From positions 434,001 through 498,000 of the forward strand of contig CAVTAP010000008.1 of the NCBI GenBank assembly GCA_963732695.1: a stretch of DNA of 64,000 nt. Reading direction: 5' to 3'. The translations under genes and the position numbers were made by a program. The DNA comes from CADEDH01 sp963732695. GTDB taxonomy: Bacteria; Actinomycetota; Acidimicrobiia; Acidimicrobiales; SZUA-35. The notes below the pieces were generated by a model. That model did no database searches, had not been told where the DNA came from, and was given only the letters and a program-made list of their open reading frames with translations. The first letter of the stretch is position 1. Each line of letters begins with the position of its first letter. This document shows positions 24,076 through 34,735 of this stretch, piece by piece.

Positions 24076-26187
24076 ATGGCAACGGCGGCGTTCGACCCGA
24101 CGACCGGTGGCGACGCCTCCGGCCCGCTGGCATCGCTGTCAGCCGCCACCGGTGACCTGCAGGCAGCCGACAACAGCGCATCGCCCGGGCCGGGTGAGGG
24201 CCCTGTCACCCGGTCGGAGGTGTCCGCCCGCTGGGAGGCGGCGGCGGCGCTGGCGCGGGTGCTGGCGATCGTGCTCGGCGTCACCGCCGCCGGCTGGGCC
24301 CTGTCCCGGCAGTGGCCGAGCCGGGGCCGGGCCCGGCCCGGCGCCTACGGTTCGTGGCTGATCCACTGGCTCCCGGTGCGCCCGGACCTGGCCGACGCCG
24401 CCGCCGTCACCGCCCAGGTGACCCTTACGGCCCTGGCCGTGGCCACCGTCGGCGGCCTGCTCCTGGCCGCGGTGGCCCGCTGGCGGCGGCTCACCGGCGC
24501 CGCAGCCGGAGCCGGCCTGGTGCTGGCCGCCCTCGCCGGGCCGGCGATGGCGATCGCCGCCCGGTACTGGCTGCTGGAACGACGGGGCCTGGGCGCCGGA
24601 TCGGGAGCCGGCGCCGTGGGGGTGTCGTCCACCTGGAAGCGGGCCGTCGACGACGTCCTCCTGCCGGCGGCCGCCGCCGGGTTACCGGCCGCTCCGGCCC
24701 TGGCGGCGCTGTTCACCCCGCCCCGGCCCGGCGAGCCGCGCTGGTGGACCGGCCTCGCTTCCCCCCTGGCCGACCGGGGCGGCCGGCTCGGCCCCGCCCC
24801 CGGGCCCGGGCCGGCCCGGCCGGTGGGCCTGCCGGTGGCCGTGCTCGTCGCCGGCGTGGCCGCCAGCGAGATCGTGTTCCGCCGGCCCGGCCTGTTCGCC
24901 CGCCTGGCCGAGCGGTCCACCCTCACCGTCGACGCCGTGGCCGTCCTCGACGTGGTGACGGCGCTGGCGGTGGGGGTGGCCGCCCTGGCCCTGATCGTCG
25001 ATCTGATCGCCCTGGCCCTGGCCCCGGTGGTGGCCCGCCGGCGGGCCCGCCACCCGGAGCCCCGGGCCGGCACCGAGACGCTGTTCGCCGCCGCCAGCGG
25101 CCCGGCCGTCCCGTCGGCCAGGGCCGTGCGGGTGGCCGTGGTGCTGGTGGCCGCCCTGGTGGCCGGTGGCCTGGTGGGGACGGCGGTGGCGCCCCGCCCC
25201 GGCCCCTCCGGGGCCCGGACGTTCGGGCCGCCCCTGCTCGACGGGCTGCTCGGTTCCGACGGCGCCGGCCAGGATCTGCTGGCCCTCACCGCCAGCGGCC
25301 TGGGGCGGGCCGTCATCGCCACCGTCGGCCCGGCGTTGCTGGCCGCGGTGGTGGCCCTGGCTCTGGCCCCGATGGCCCGCCGCCTGCCCCGGGCCGGGCG
25401 CCTGGTGCCGGGGGCGTTGATCGACGCCCTGTGGGCCCCGGCCGGGGTGCTGGCCATCGTGGCCGTGCCGGCGATCGGCTCCGGGGCCACCCTGCTCGAC
25501 CCACTCGTCCTCGCCCTGACCGGCCTGGCCCTGATCCCGGCCGGATTACGCCTGGCGGTGCGCACCACCCCGTCGGCCCGGGCCGGGCGCCCGCTGCACG
25601 GGCTGGCCCTGTGGCTCCTGCTGGCCCCACCGGCCCTGGCCGCCCACATCACGGCCGGGTTCCTGGGGCCCGACGCCGGCGGCCCCACCCTGGGCCGACT
25701 GCTGGCCGATTCGCTGGCTGATCTCGGCCGCTCGCCCTGGCCGGCGCTGTGGCCCGCTGTCGCCGCCGGGCTGCTGGCCGCGGCCTGCACCGATCTGGGC
25801 TCCTCGCTGGCCTCGCTGGCCCGCCAACGGGCCGGGCGCCGACCCGACGGTCACGACGACGAGCCGTGGGCCCTGTCGAAGAACGCCGTCCACGACGAGC
25901 GGCCGTGGTTCGACGGCGAGGAGATGGAGGCCGCGCCGCCGGCCGCCCCCGCCGAACCGTCGCCGGAGGCCGATCCTGCGCCGGCCGCGACCGCCGGGTC
26001 GCCACCGGCGGCCGACCAGGCCGACGACACCGGGCAGCCGGCGGCGGGTACTGTGCTGGCCCCCAATTTCGACCTCCAACCCGGCCTCCCACCGGGCCAG
26101 CACGAGACGATGCGGCTCCCGGTGGTCCGGGTCCGCCTTGCCGATCGCGAGGGCCGATCGCGAGGGGGCCGATCGCGACGGGGCTGA
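24076..26187 (+). CDS. Fused DppB/DppC-like peptide ABC permease, orphan
   Basis: A 703-residue, about 12-helix membrane protein, very rich in Ala, Gly, Pro and Leu. The first half matches a DppB-type permease end: ASEIVFRRPGLFARL, then a long helix ending IVDLIALALAPVV. The second half matches DppC: LLGSDGAGQDLLAL near its start (compare LGTDxxGRD) and GFLGPDAGGPTLGRLLADS plus SPWPALWPA at its end. So two normally separate permeases are one chain. The EAA-loop contacts with ATPases are hard to recognise, and no binding protein or Dpp ATPases are adjacent. It may be degenerate or repurposed. The C-terminal 120 residues are an acidic, Pro-rich tail ending in repeated Gly-Arg-Ser, coded by tandem CGATCGCGAGG-type repeats. 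Confidence 0.6.
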   Translation: MATAAFDPTTGGDASGPLASLSAATGDLQAADNSASPGPGEGPVTRSEVSARWEAAAALARVLAIVLGVTAAGWALSRQWPSRGRARPGAYGSWLIHWLPVRPDLADAAAVTAQVTLTALAVATVGGLLLAAVARWRRLTGAAAGAGLVLAALAGPAMAIAARYWLLERRGLGAGSGAGAVGVSSTWKRAVDDVLLPAAAAGLPAAPALAALFTPPRPGEPRWWTGLASPLADRGGRLGPAPGPGPARPVGLPVAVLVAGVAASEIVFRRPGLFARLAERSTLTVDAVAVLDVVTALAVGVAALALIVDLIALALAPVVARRRARHPEPRAGTETLFAAASGPAVPSARAVRVAVVLVAALVAGGLVGTAVAPRPGPSGARTFGPPLLDGLLGSDGAGQDLLALTASGLGRAVIATVGPALLAAVVALALAPMARRLPRAGRLVPGALIDALWAPAGVLAIVAVPAIGSGATLLDPLVLALTGLALIPAGLRLAVRTTPSARAGRPLHGLALWLLLAPPALAAHITAGFLGPDAGGPTLGRLLADSLADLGRSPWPALWPAVAAGLLAAACTDLGSSLASLARQRAGRRPDGHDDEPWALSKNAVHDERPWFDGEEMEAAPPAAPAEPSPEADPAPAATAGSPPAADQADDTGQPAAGTVLAPNFDLQPGLPPGQHETMRLPVVRVRLADREGRSRGGRSRRG

Positions 26188-26258
26188 TCCCGGGGATCCT
26201 GAGCCACCCACCGGGGTGGAAGACCCCAACTGACCACCGCAGGGGGGCGCGGGGGTGC

Positions 26259-26264
26259 AACACT
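26259..26264 (+). promoter_or_regulatory. Possible -10 box of ABC export operon
   Basis: AACACT, 6 bases before GTG 26271; weaker match to TANNNT. Confidence 0.25.
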
Positions 26265-26270
26265 GGCCGG

Positions 26271-27242
26271 GTGACCACCGCCCCGGCTACCGCCGCCCCT
26301 CCGCCCGGCTCCGCCGGCACCGGGCGGGCCGTGCTGGTGAGCGCCCGCAACGTGCGCAAAGGCTACGGCGAGACCCCCGTGCTGGAAGACGTCACGTTCG
26401 ACATCGGCGAGGGCGTCACCGGCCTTCTGGGGGCGAACGGGTCGGGCAAGACCACCCTGCTGGGCATGCTCCTGGGCCTCCACCCGGTCGACAGCGGGTC
26501 GCTCCTGATCTACGGGCTCGACCCGTGGACGGCCGGGGCCGACGTGCGGGCCCTCACCGGCTACGCCCCCGAGCACCACACCCTCCCGCCCGACCTGCGG
26601 GCCGACGAGTTCGTCCGTCACGTGGCCGAGCTCCACGGGCTGCCCACCCCCGAGGCCAACACCCGGGCCAGCGACGCCCTGTGGCTGGTGGGCCTGGGTG
26701 AGGAGCGGTTCCGGCCGATGGGCACGATGAGCACCGGCCAGCGCCAACGGGTGAAGCTGGCCCAGGCCATCGCCCACGATCCCCGCCTGATACTGCTCGA
26801 CGAGCCGACCGACGGGCTCGATCCCGTCCAGCGCGACGCCATGCTCGACCTGATCCGCCACGTGGCGACGGACTTCGGGATCAACGTGGTGCTCTCGTCG
26901 CACCTGCTCGACGAGGTGGAGCGGATCTGCGACGGAGCCGTGATCATCGGCGAGGGCCGGGTGCTGGCTTCGGGCACCCTCGACGACCTGCGGGGCGAGG
27001 GCCAGACCGGGGTGGTGGCCGTGATCGACGGGACCGACCAGTCGGTGGCCGCCGTGGCCGGCTGGCTGGTGGCCGCCGGCTTCGCCGCCACCGCCAACGG
27101 CCGCCACCTGAGCGTGGAGGGCGACGACGACCGGGTGTTCGACGCCGTGCGCGACGCCTGCGTGGCCAACGGCGTGGGGATGGCCCGCCTGTCCCGCCGC
27201 CGGCTCAGCCTGGAAGACGTGTTCCTGGAGCGCCTCGGATGA
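26271..27242 (+). CDS. ABC-2 type transporter ATP-binding protein
   Basis: A 323-residue ATPase of the drug/lipid exporter (CcmA/DRA-like) class. Walker A GANGSGKT, signature MSTGQRQR, Walker B LILLDEPTDG and the H-loop SSHLLDE are intact. The 80-residue C-terminal extension is typical of ABC-2 ATPases. The start is GTG 26271; the frame is open far upstream but overlaps the previous gene there. The stop overlaps the next permease (ATGA). First gene of a five-gene operon running to 31,344. Confidence 0.9.
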   Translation: MTTAPATAAPPPGSAGTGRAVLVSARNVRKGYGETPVLEDVTFDIGEGVTGLLGANGSGKTTLLGMLLGLHPVDSGSLLIYGLDPWTAGADVRALTGYAPEHHTLPPDLRADEFVRHVAELHGLPTPEANTRASDALWLVGLGEERFRPMGTMSTGQRQRVKLAQAIAHDPRLILLDEPTDGLDPVQRDAMLDLIRHVATDFGINVVLSSHLLDEVERICDGAVIIGEGRVLASGTLDDLRGEGQTGVVAVIDGTDQSVAAVAGWLVAAGFAATANGRHLSVEGDDDRVFDAVRDACVANGVGMARLSRRRLSLEDVFLERLG

Positions 27243-28183
27243 CCGACATGCCCGTCGGCGCCTCGCCTCCCGGCCCATCCCCCACCGGCCCCGCCGGCCC
27301 TACCGGCCCGTCCCCCACCGGCGCAGCCCAGATCTTCGACCGGGGCTACCGGCGCTACACCGGCGAGCGAACCGGGATGTCGGGCTCGGTGCGCACCCTG
27401 GTCCGCCACAGCCTCCGCCACGCCCTGGGCCTGGGCCGGGCCGCCCGGTTCAAGGTGGTACCGGTGGGCGTGATCCTCATGGCCTACCTGCCGGCCGCCG
27501 TGTTCGTGGGCGCCGCCGCCCTCATCCCCGTCAACACCGAGGACTTCCTGCCCACCTACGCCGGCTACTACGGCTTCGTGGCTGCCACCATCTATCTGCT
27601 GGCCGGCTTCGTGAGCCCCGAGCTGTTGTGCGCCGATCGCCGCACCGGCCTGCTCGGGGTGTACCTGGCCTCCCCCCTGAACCGGCCGTTCTACCTGATC
27701 GGCAAGGCCATCGCCGTGTTCATCCTGCTGCTGGCGGTCACCCTGGGCCCACCGCTGCTGATGCTGATCGCCTTCTCGCTCCAGAACCTGGGGCCCGACG
27801 GGTTCGGGAACTGGATGGGCACGCTGGCCAAGATCCTGATCTCGTCGGCCGTGCTCGGCATCCTCTACACCGCCGTCTCCATGGCCATCGCGGCCACGAC
27901 AGACCGGATCGCGGTGGCCACCGCCACCACGCTGGCCATCATCCCCGGTTCCGCCATCGTCACCGACGTGCTGGTCGAGGGGGCCGACGTGAACCCTGTG
28001 GTCCACCTGGCCAACCTGCTGTTCCTGCCCCGGGCCCTGATCTTCCGCATCCACGGCGAGTCGGGCGGCTGGCCCCCGAGCGACAACCCCACGTGGACCC
28101 TCACCCTGGCCTGGCTGGTGTGGACGGCGGCCGCCGTGGCCTGGATCTGGTTCCGCTACCGGCGCCTGCTGGTGCGACGATGA
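27239..28183 (+). CDS. ABC-2 type permease
   Basis: A 314-residue integral membrane protein partnered with the preceding ATPase. After a 30-residue Pro/Gly/Thr-rich start and a short amphipathic region (IFDRGYRRYTGER), about six helices follow, beginning VVPVGVILMAYLPAAVFVG. ELLCADRRTGLLGVYLASPLNR is the cytoplasmic coupling segment seen in ABC-2 permeases. The substrate is not evident. The start overlaps the ATPase stop and its own stop overlaps the next ATPase, both ATGA. Confidence 0.85.
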   Translation: MTDMPVGASPPGPSPTGPAGPTGPSPTGAAQIFDRGYRRYTGERTGMSGSVRTLVRHSLRHALGLGRAARFKVVPVGVILMAYLPAAVFVGAAALIPVNTEDFLPTYAGYYGFVAATIYLLAGFVSPELLCADRRTGLLGVYLASPLNRPFYLIGKAIAVFILLLAVTLGPPLLMLIAFSLQNLGPDGFGNWMGTLAKILISSAVLGILYTAVSMAIAATTDRIAVATATTLAIIPGSAIVTDVLVEGADVNPVVHLANLLFLPRALIFRIHGESGGWPPSDNPTWTLTLAWLVWTAAAVAWIWFRYRRLLVRR

Positions 28184-29214
28184 GCGCCATGACCCCGCCC
28201 GGGGCCGCCGCTGCCGGGCTGCCGGCGCCGCCGATGGCCCGGCCCGCTCCCGGGCTGCCGCCGCCCCCGCCGCCCGAGGCCTGGCCTCCGGCCGATGCCA
28301 CGGTGGTGGCCAACCAGGTGTCGAAGTCGTTCGGGAGCCTGGTGGCGGTGTCCGACGTGACCTTCGCCGTGCGGCCCGGCGTCACCGCCCTGCTGGGCCC
28401 GAACGGCGCCGGCAAGTCCACCCTGATCCGCCTCCTGTGCGGCCTCACCCGGGCCTCCACCGGCACGGTGTGGGTGGCCGGCGGCGATCCCCGCACCGAC
28501 CTGGAGGCCCGGGGCCGCATCGGCCTCGTGCCCCAGCAGGACGGCGTGTTCGAGCGGGAGCGGGCGATCGACATCGTGGCCCTGGCCGCCACCCTCAGCC
28601 GTCTGCCCGATCCGGTGGAGCGGGCCCGCCACGCCCTGGCCACCGTCGAGCTCGATCCCGACATGGTCCGCCCGGTGGGGGCGTTCTCCAAGGGCATGCG
28701 CCAGCGGGTGAAGATCGCCATGGCGATCGTGCACGACCCGGCCGTGCTCGTGCTCGACGAGCCGCTCAACGGGCTCGACCCCCGCCAGCGGCGCCACATG
28801 ATCGGGCTGTTCCATCAGCTGGGCGAGCACGGACGCACGGTGCTGGTGTCGAGCCATGTGTTGGAGGAGGTGGAGCGGTTCGGGTCGCACGTGCTGGTGG
28901 TGGCCCAGGGCCGCCTGGCCGCCCAGGGCGACTACCATGCCATCCGGGCCCTGATGGACGACCAGCCGCTGCGGATCCGGGTACGGTGCAGCCAGTCCCG
29001 GCTGGTGGCGGCCTCGCTGATACAGTCGCCGGCCCTGGCCGGCTGCACGATGGGGCCCGACGACTCGATCGAGATCACCACCACCGACGTGCGCACCTTC
29101 CGCCGCCAGCTCGCCGCCACCTGCCAGCACCTGGGCAGCCGGCTGGAAGAGGTCATGCCGCTCGACGACGACCTGGAGAGCGTGTTCCGCTACCTCGTGG
29201 GAACCGCCCGCTGA
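28180..29214 (+). CDS. ABC-2 type transporter ATP-binding protein (second)
   Basis: A 344-residue ATPase with a Pro/Ala-rich leader of about 38 residues. Walker A GPNGAGKS, Q-loop LVPQQDG, signature FSKGMRQR, Walker B VLVLDEPLNGLDP and H-loop SSHVLEE are all present. The C-terminal 100 residues form the regulatory extension. It pairs with the permease that follows (TGATG overlap). Two different ATPase/permease pairs in a row suggest either a heteromeric four-part exporter or two exporters under one promoter. Confidence 0.9.
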   Translation: MSAMTPPGAAAAGLPAPPMARPAPGLPPPPPPEAWPPADATVVANQVSKSFGSLVAVSDVTFAVRPGVTALLGPNGAGKSTLIRLLCGLTRASTGTVWVAGGDPRTDLEARGRIGLVPQQDGVFERERAIDIVALAATLSRLPDPVERARHALATVELDPDMVRPVGAFSKGMRQRVKIAMAIVHDPAVLVLDEPLNGLDPRQRRHMIGLFHQLGEHGRTVLVSSHVLEEVERFGSHVLVVAQGRLAAQGDYHAIRALMDDQPLRIRVRCSQSRLVAASLIQSPALAGCTMGPDDSIEITTTDVRTFRRQLAATCQHLGSRLEEVMPLDDDLESVFRYLVGTAR

Positions 29215-29933
29215 TGGCCCCGCTGCTCGGCCTGTACCGGCTCCTGCTCCACCAGCAGCTGACCAAGGGCCGCCTGGTGCTCACCGGCGCCCTGGGCGGG
29301 CTGGCCCTGCTGGTGACCGTGCTGATCGCCCGCAACGCCCTGCCCGAAGACCGGATCGAGAGCACGGTGGGGTTCCTGTCGGTGTTCGGGCTGGCCCTGA
29401 TGGTGCCGATCCTGTCGCTCGTGCTGGCCAGCTCGTCGCTGGGGCAACTGGTGGAGGACCAGACCCTGGTCTACCTCTGGCTGCGGCCCAACCCCCGATG
29501 GATGCTGGCCCTGGCCGCCTGGCTGGCCGCGGCCACGGTGGCGGTGCCGGTGAGCGTGGTGCCCCTGGTGGTGGCGGCCGCCATCGGCACCGGGGGAGAC
29601 GGGCGCACCATGGGGGCGGTGGCGGCCGCCATGGCCCTGGCCGCCGTGGCCTACACCGGCCTGTTCACCCTGGTCGGGCTGCTCATCCGGCGGTCCCTCA
29701 TCTGGGGCCTGGCCTACCTGTTCATCTGGGAGCTGTTCGTGGCCCGGGTGGGCCAGGGGGCCTCACGGCTGTCGATCAACACCTACCCTGCCTCCGTGCT
29801 GTCGCACATCACCCGCATCGAGCTGCCCCAGGCCAACCGGGGCTTCGCCTACGCCGTGGTGATCCCGCTCCTGGCCGCCGCGCTGTCGGTGGTGCTCACC
29901 GCCTGGCGGCTCAGCCGGGCCGACGTCGCCTGA
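29214..29933 (+). CDS. ABC-2 type permease (second)
   Basis: A 239-residue membrane protein with about six helices, smaller than its counterpart at 27,239. The helices include LVLTGALGGLALLVTVLIA, FGLALMVPILSLVLASSSLG and the last helix AVVIPLLAAALSVVLTAW. EDQTLVYLWLRPNPRW is a likely coupling loop. Its ATG shares a base with the stop of the ATPase before it. The MATE gene starts 1 base after its stop. Confidence 0.82.
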   Translation: MAPLLGLYRLLLHQQLTKGRLVLTGALGGLALLVTVLIARNALPEDRIESTVGFLSVFGLALMVPILSLVLASSSLGQLVEDQTLVYLWLRPNPRWMLALAAWLAAATVAVPVSVVPLVVAAAIGTGGDGRTMGAVAAAMALAAVAYTGLFTLVGLLIRRSLIWGLAYLFIWELFVARVGQGASRLSINTYPASVLSHITRIELPQANRGFAYAVVIPLLAAALSVVLTAWRLSRADVA

Positions 29934-29934
29934 G

Positions 29935-31344
29935 TTGGCGCTCCGGCTCCGCTCACCCCACGACGGGGCCATAGCCCGCCTGGCCGTGCCGGCGTTCGGC
30001 ACCCTGCTGGCCGAGCCGTTGTACGTGCTGGCCGACACGGCCATCGTCGGCCACCTGGGTACGACCGAGCTGGCCGGCCTGGCTCTCGCCTCCACCCTGC
30101 TCCTGGCCGTGCACGGGATCTGCATCTTCCTGGCCTACGGCACCACGTCGGCCGTGTCACGTCTGCTGGGGGCGGGCGACGGGCGGCGGGCCATGGGGGT
30201 GGCGGTGCAGAGCCTGTGGCTGGCCGCCGCCCTGGGGGTGGCGGTCGGCGTCGGTTTGGCGGCCGGGGCCACCCCGCTGTTGCGGGGTCTGGGCGGTAGC
30301 GGCGACGCCCTGGTGGCGGGGCGGACGTACCTCCGCCTCGCCTGCCTGGGGCTGCCGTTCCTGCTCGTGTCGCTGGCCGGGGGCGGCACGTTCCACGGCC
30401 GCCAGAATGCCCGGGTGCCCCTCACGCTGGCCGTCGCCGGCAACGTGGCCAACCTCGGCCTGGAGCTCCTGCTGGTACCGGGCCTGGGGTACGGGATCGG
30501 GGCGTCGGCCCTGGCCACCACCGTGGTCCAGGCCGGGGTGGGCATCGTCTACACCCGCCTGGTGATCGGCTGGGCCTCGTCGCCGTCCCCCCCCACCCCC
30601 ACCCCCGAACTTTTCACCGACGGCGCCGCCGGCGACGGGCTGGATGAAAAATTGGCGGTCGGGGATCGGGGCGGCGGGGTCGGCCTACGGCCGATGCCGG
30701 CGGAGATGGGGGCGCTGCTCCGGGCCGGGCGGCCGCTGGTGCTGCGCACCCTGTCCCTGCGGGCGGCGTTCACGCTGGCCACGGCGGCGGCGGCCCGGGT
30801 GGGAGTACAGGCCGTGGCCGCCCACCAGGTGGCCATCCAGGTCTGGAGCACCCTGGGGCTGGCCCTCGACGCCGTGGCCATCGCCGGCCAGAGTCTCACC
30901 GGCCGGTGGCTGGGGTCGGGCGCGGCCGAGCAGGCCCGCGCCGCTGCCCGGCGGATGGTCGAGCTCGACGTGGCCCTCGGTGTGGTGGCCGGGGGCCTGA
31001 CGCTGGTGTTCCGCCGCCCCATCGCCGGGCTGTTCACCGACGACCCGGTGCTGATCGGCCTGATCGCCTACCTGCTGGTGTGGGTGGCCCTGGCCGAGCC
31101 GCTCAACGGGTTCGTGTTCGCCCTCGACGGCATCCTCATCGGGGCCGGCGACCTGGCCTACCTGGGCCGGGCCATGACGGTGGTATCGATCGCCTTCCTG
31201 GCCATGGGGGCCGCCGTGATCGCCGCCGGTGGCGGCCTGGGCTGGCTGTGGACGGCCCTCACGGCGTTCATGGCTCTGCGGGGCGTGGCCGTGTGGTGGC
31301 GGTGGCGCAGCGGGCGGTGGCTCGTCACCGGGGCGGGGGTGTGA
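29935..31344 (+). CDS. MATE family efflux transporter (DinF-like)
   Basis: A 469-residue, 12-helix cation-coupled exporter. Each half starts with the MATE pattern: IARLAVPAFGTLLAEPLYVLADTAIVGHLG in the first, and AGRPLVLRTLSLRAAFTLATAAAARVG in the second, followed by AAHQVAIQVWSTLGLALDAVAIAGQ. The start is TTG 29935, 1 base after the previous stop, so the gene is coupled to the ABC operon. The loop joining the two halves (residues about 218-250) is unusually long, Pro/Ser/Asp/Gly-rich and contains a copy of a palindromic repeat (30610-30653) that also occurs between genes at 47,077. Confidence 0.88.
   Translation: MALRLRSPHDGAIARLAVPAFGTLLAEPLYVLADTAIVGHLGTTELAGLALASTLLLAVHGICIFLAYGTTSAVSRLLGAGDGRRAMGVAVQSLWLAAALGVAVGVGLAAGATPLLRGLGGSGDALVAGRTYLRLACLGLPFLLVSLAGGGTFHGRQNARVPLTLAVAGNVANLGLELLLVPGLGYGIGASALATTVVQAGVGIVYTRLVIGWASSPSPPTPTPELFTDGAAGDGLDEKLAVGDRGGGVGLRPMPAEMGALLRAGRPLVLRTLSLRAAFTLATAAAARVGVQAVAAHQVAIQVWSTLGLALDAVAIAGQSLTGRWLGSGAAEQARAAARRMVELDVALGVVAGGLTLVFRRPIAGLFTDDPVLIGLIAYLLVWVALAEPLNGFVFALDGILIGAGDLAYLGRAMTVVSIAFLAMGAAVIAAGGGLGWLWTALTAFMALRGVAVWWRWRSGRWLVTGAGV
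30610..30653. repeat. Palindromic repeat element inside the MATE gene
   Basis: Starts CTTTTCACCGA and contains TCACCGACGGCGCCGCC, identical to the left part of the element at 47,077-47,177. The right arm TGAAAAAT is a degraded inverted repeat. It is read in frame, encoding part of the loop between the two transporter halves. Confidence 0.6.
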
Positions 31345-31351
31345 GTGGAGG

Positions 31352-32817
31352 TCAGGCGGTGTCGCGGGCGAGGCGGGCCATCAGCAGCGCGTTGACGGCC
31401 TTGCCGTCGGCCTGGCCCTTGGTGGCTTTCATCACCTGGCCGGTGAAGAAGCCCTGGAGCTTGCCCCGGGACTTCTCGTCGCCGGCGCAGAACCGGGCCC
31501 ACTCGCTGGCGTTGGCGTCGACGATGCCGTCGACCAGGGTCTCCAGCTCGCCCGAGTCCATGGCCTGGAAGCCCTTCTCGGCGGCGATGTCGGCCGGGGG
31601 GCGGCCGGTGGCCACCATGTCGGCCAGCACCTGCTTGGCCTGGGTGGCCGTCAGCTCCCCCGCCGACTCCATCCGGACCAGGTCGGCGAAGTGGGCGGGG
31701 CTCAGGCTCCCGGCGCCGTCGACCGCCAGGTTGTTGGCCACATGCGTGATCACCCGCTCGGCGTCGGCCCCGGCCTCGATGGCGGCCAGGGCCAGCCCGT
31801 CGAGATCCCGGCCCACGGCGATGGCGGCCCCGGCGGCCGGCGCCCCCCGGTCCGTCAGGGCGTGGCGACGCTGGCTGGGCAGGGGCGGCAGAGTGGCCCG
31901 GATCTCGTCGATCCACTCCCGGGACGGGTCCACCGGCACCAGGTCGGGGTCGGGGAAGTAGCGGTAGTCCTCCGCCTCCTCCTTCGACCGCCCGGCGCGG
32001 GTGCGGCCGGCCTCCTCGTCCCAGTGGCGGGTCTCCTGGATCGGGCGCTCGCCCGCCTCGTACAGCGTCACATGGCGGCGGGCCTCGTAGAGGATGGCCC
32101 GCCCTAGCGACCGCAGGGAGTTCACGTTCTTGATCTCGCACCGGGTGCGCAGCTCGGTGGCCCCCACCGGGCGCACCGACACGTTGGCGTCGACCCGGAG
32201 CGACCCCTCCTCCATCTTGCCGTCGGAGGCGCCGATGGTGACGAGGATCGAGCGCAGCTCATCGACGTACTCCCGGGCCTGGTCGGGCGTCCGCAGGTCG
32301 GGCCGGCTGACGATCTCGATCAGGGGCACGCCGGCCCGGTTGTAGTCGACCAGGGAGTAGCCGGCGTCGTGGATGCGACCGGACACCCCCATGTGGGTGG
32401 ACTTGCCGGTGTCCTCTTCCAGGTGGGCCCGCTCGATCCCGATCACGGGACCCGACGGCAGCTCCAGCTGGCCGTCGACGTTGAGGGCCTCCTCGTACTG
32501 GCTGATCTGGTAATCCTTCGGCATGTCGGGATAGAAGTAGTTCTTCCGGGCGAACACGCAGCGCTGGACGGTGCAGTTGAGGGCCAGGCCGATGCGGATG
32601 GCCAGCTCGATCGCCTTGCCGTTGACCACCGGCAGCGTGCCGGGCAGGCCCAGGCACACCGGGTGGACGTTGGTGTTGGGATCACCCCCGAACCGGTTGG
32701 GGGCGGGGGAGAACATCTTGGTGGCGGTGGCCAGCTCGGCGTGGACCTCGAGGCCGATCACCATCTCCCAGCCGGCGGGCAGGCCGGCGTCGATCGTGTC
32801 GGGGGTGGCGGTGGCGG

Positions 32818-32821
<4 letters not shown>
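31352..32821 (-). CDS. gatB: Asp-tRNA(Asn)/Glu-tRNA(Gln) amidotransferase subunit B
   Basis: A 489-residue tRNA-binding kinase subunit of GatCAB, which converts mischarged Glu-tRNA(Gln) or Asp-tRNA(Asn) to the correct amide. Family landmarks are EMVIGLEVHAEL near the start, NRFGGDPNTNVHPVCLGLPG, KNYFYPDMPKDYQISQYE, DYNRAGVPLIEI and RCEIKNVNSLRSLGRAI. The C-terminal YqeY-like tail ends with FFTGQVMKATKGQA. The ATG at 32821 overlaps the gatA stop (ATGA). The 3' end faces the MATE gene with 7 bases between. Confidence 0.97.
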
Positions 32822-34322
<1,501 letters not shown>

Positions 34323-34326
<4 letters not shown>

Positions 34327-34643
34327 GCCGACTCCCCCAACACGGGGGGCACCCGGAACTGGTGGTCCTCCACCGCCGGGGCGGCGGCCAGGGCCTCTTC
34401 CCGCACGTCGTCGCCCAGCTCCGGCTCGTCGACACGGAACACGTTGACCAGGGGGAACGGGTGGTGGGTGGGGGGCACACCGGTGAGGTCGAAGGTCTGC
34501 AGGTCCCGGGCGTGCTCCAGCACGGCGGCCAGCTGAGGCGTGAAGCGGTCGAGCTCTTCGTCGCTCAGGTCGAGCAGGGCGAGCTTGGCCACCTTGGCCA
34601 CGTCCTGCCGGGTGAGCACGGGGTCATCGGGTTCAGGTGCCAC
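34323..34643 (-). CDS. gatC: Asp-tRNA(Asn)/Glu-tRNA(Gln) amidotransferase subunit C
   Basis: A 106-residue small subunit that stabilises GatA on GatB. It shows VAKLALLDLSDEELDRFTPQLAAVLEH at the N-terminus and the conserved LREDE-like VFRVDEPEL and FRVPPVL end. GTG 34643 is preferred to the TTG directly before it because TACCCT lies 6 bases upstream. First gene of gatCAB; divergent from the SCP2-like gene. Confidence 0.93.
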
Positions 34644-34649
34644 CAACTC

Positions 34650-34655
34650 AGGGTA
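34650..34655 (-). promoter_or_regulatory. -10 box, leaderless start of gatCAB
   Basis: TACCCT on the minus strand, 6 bases before GTG 34643. Confidence 0.45.
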
Positions 34656-34722
34656 CCGGCGCCCGGTGACAGTGCTGGCGGGGTTCAGCCACCCGACCGG
34701 CTCCGCGCCGATCCGCCCCCGG

Positions 34723-34728
34723 TAGGGT
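34723..34728 (+). promoter_or_regulatory. -10 box, leaderless start of SCP2-like gene
   Basis: TAGGGT, 7 bases before GTG 34736; no Shine-Dalgarno sequence in the gap. Confidence 0.5.
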
Positions 34729-34735
34729 GAGGCCC

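Noticed and set aside
30610..30653. Insertion sequence in the MATE gene
   Set aside because: Too short, no transposase and no target duplication seen; treated as a small palindromic repeat.
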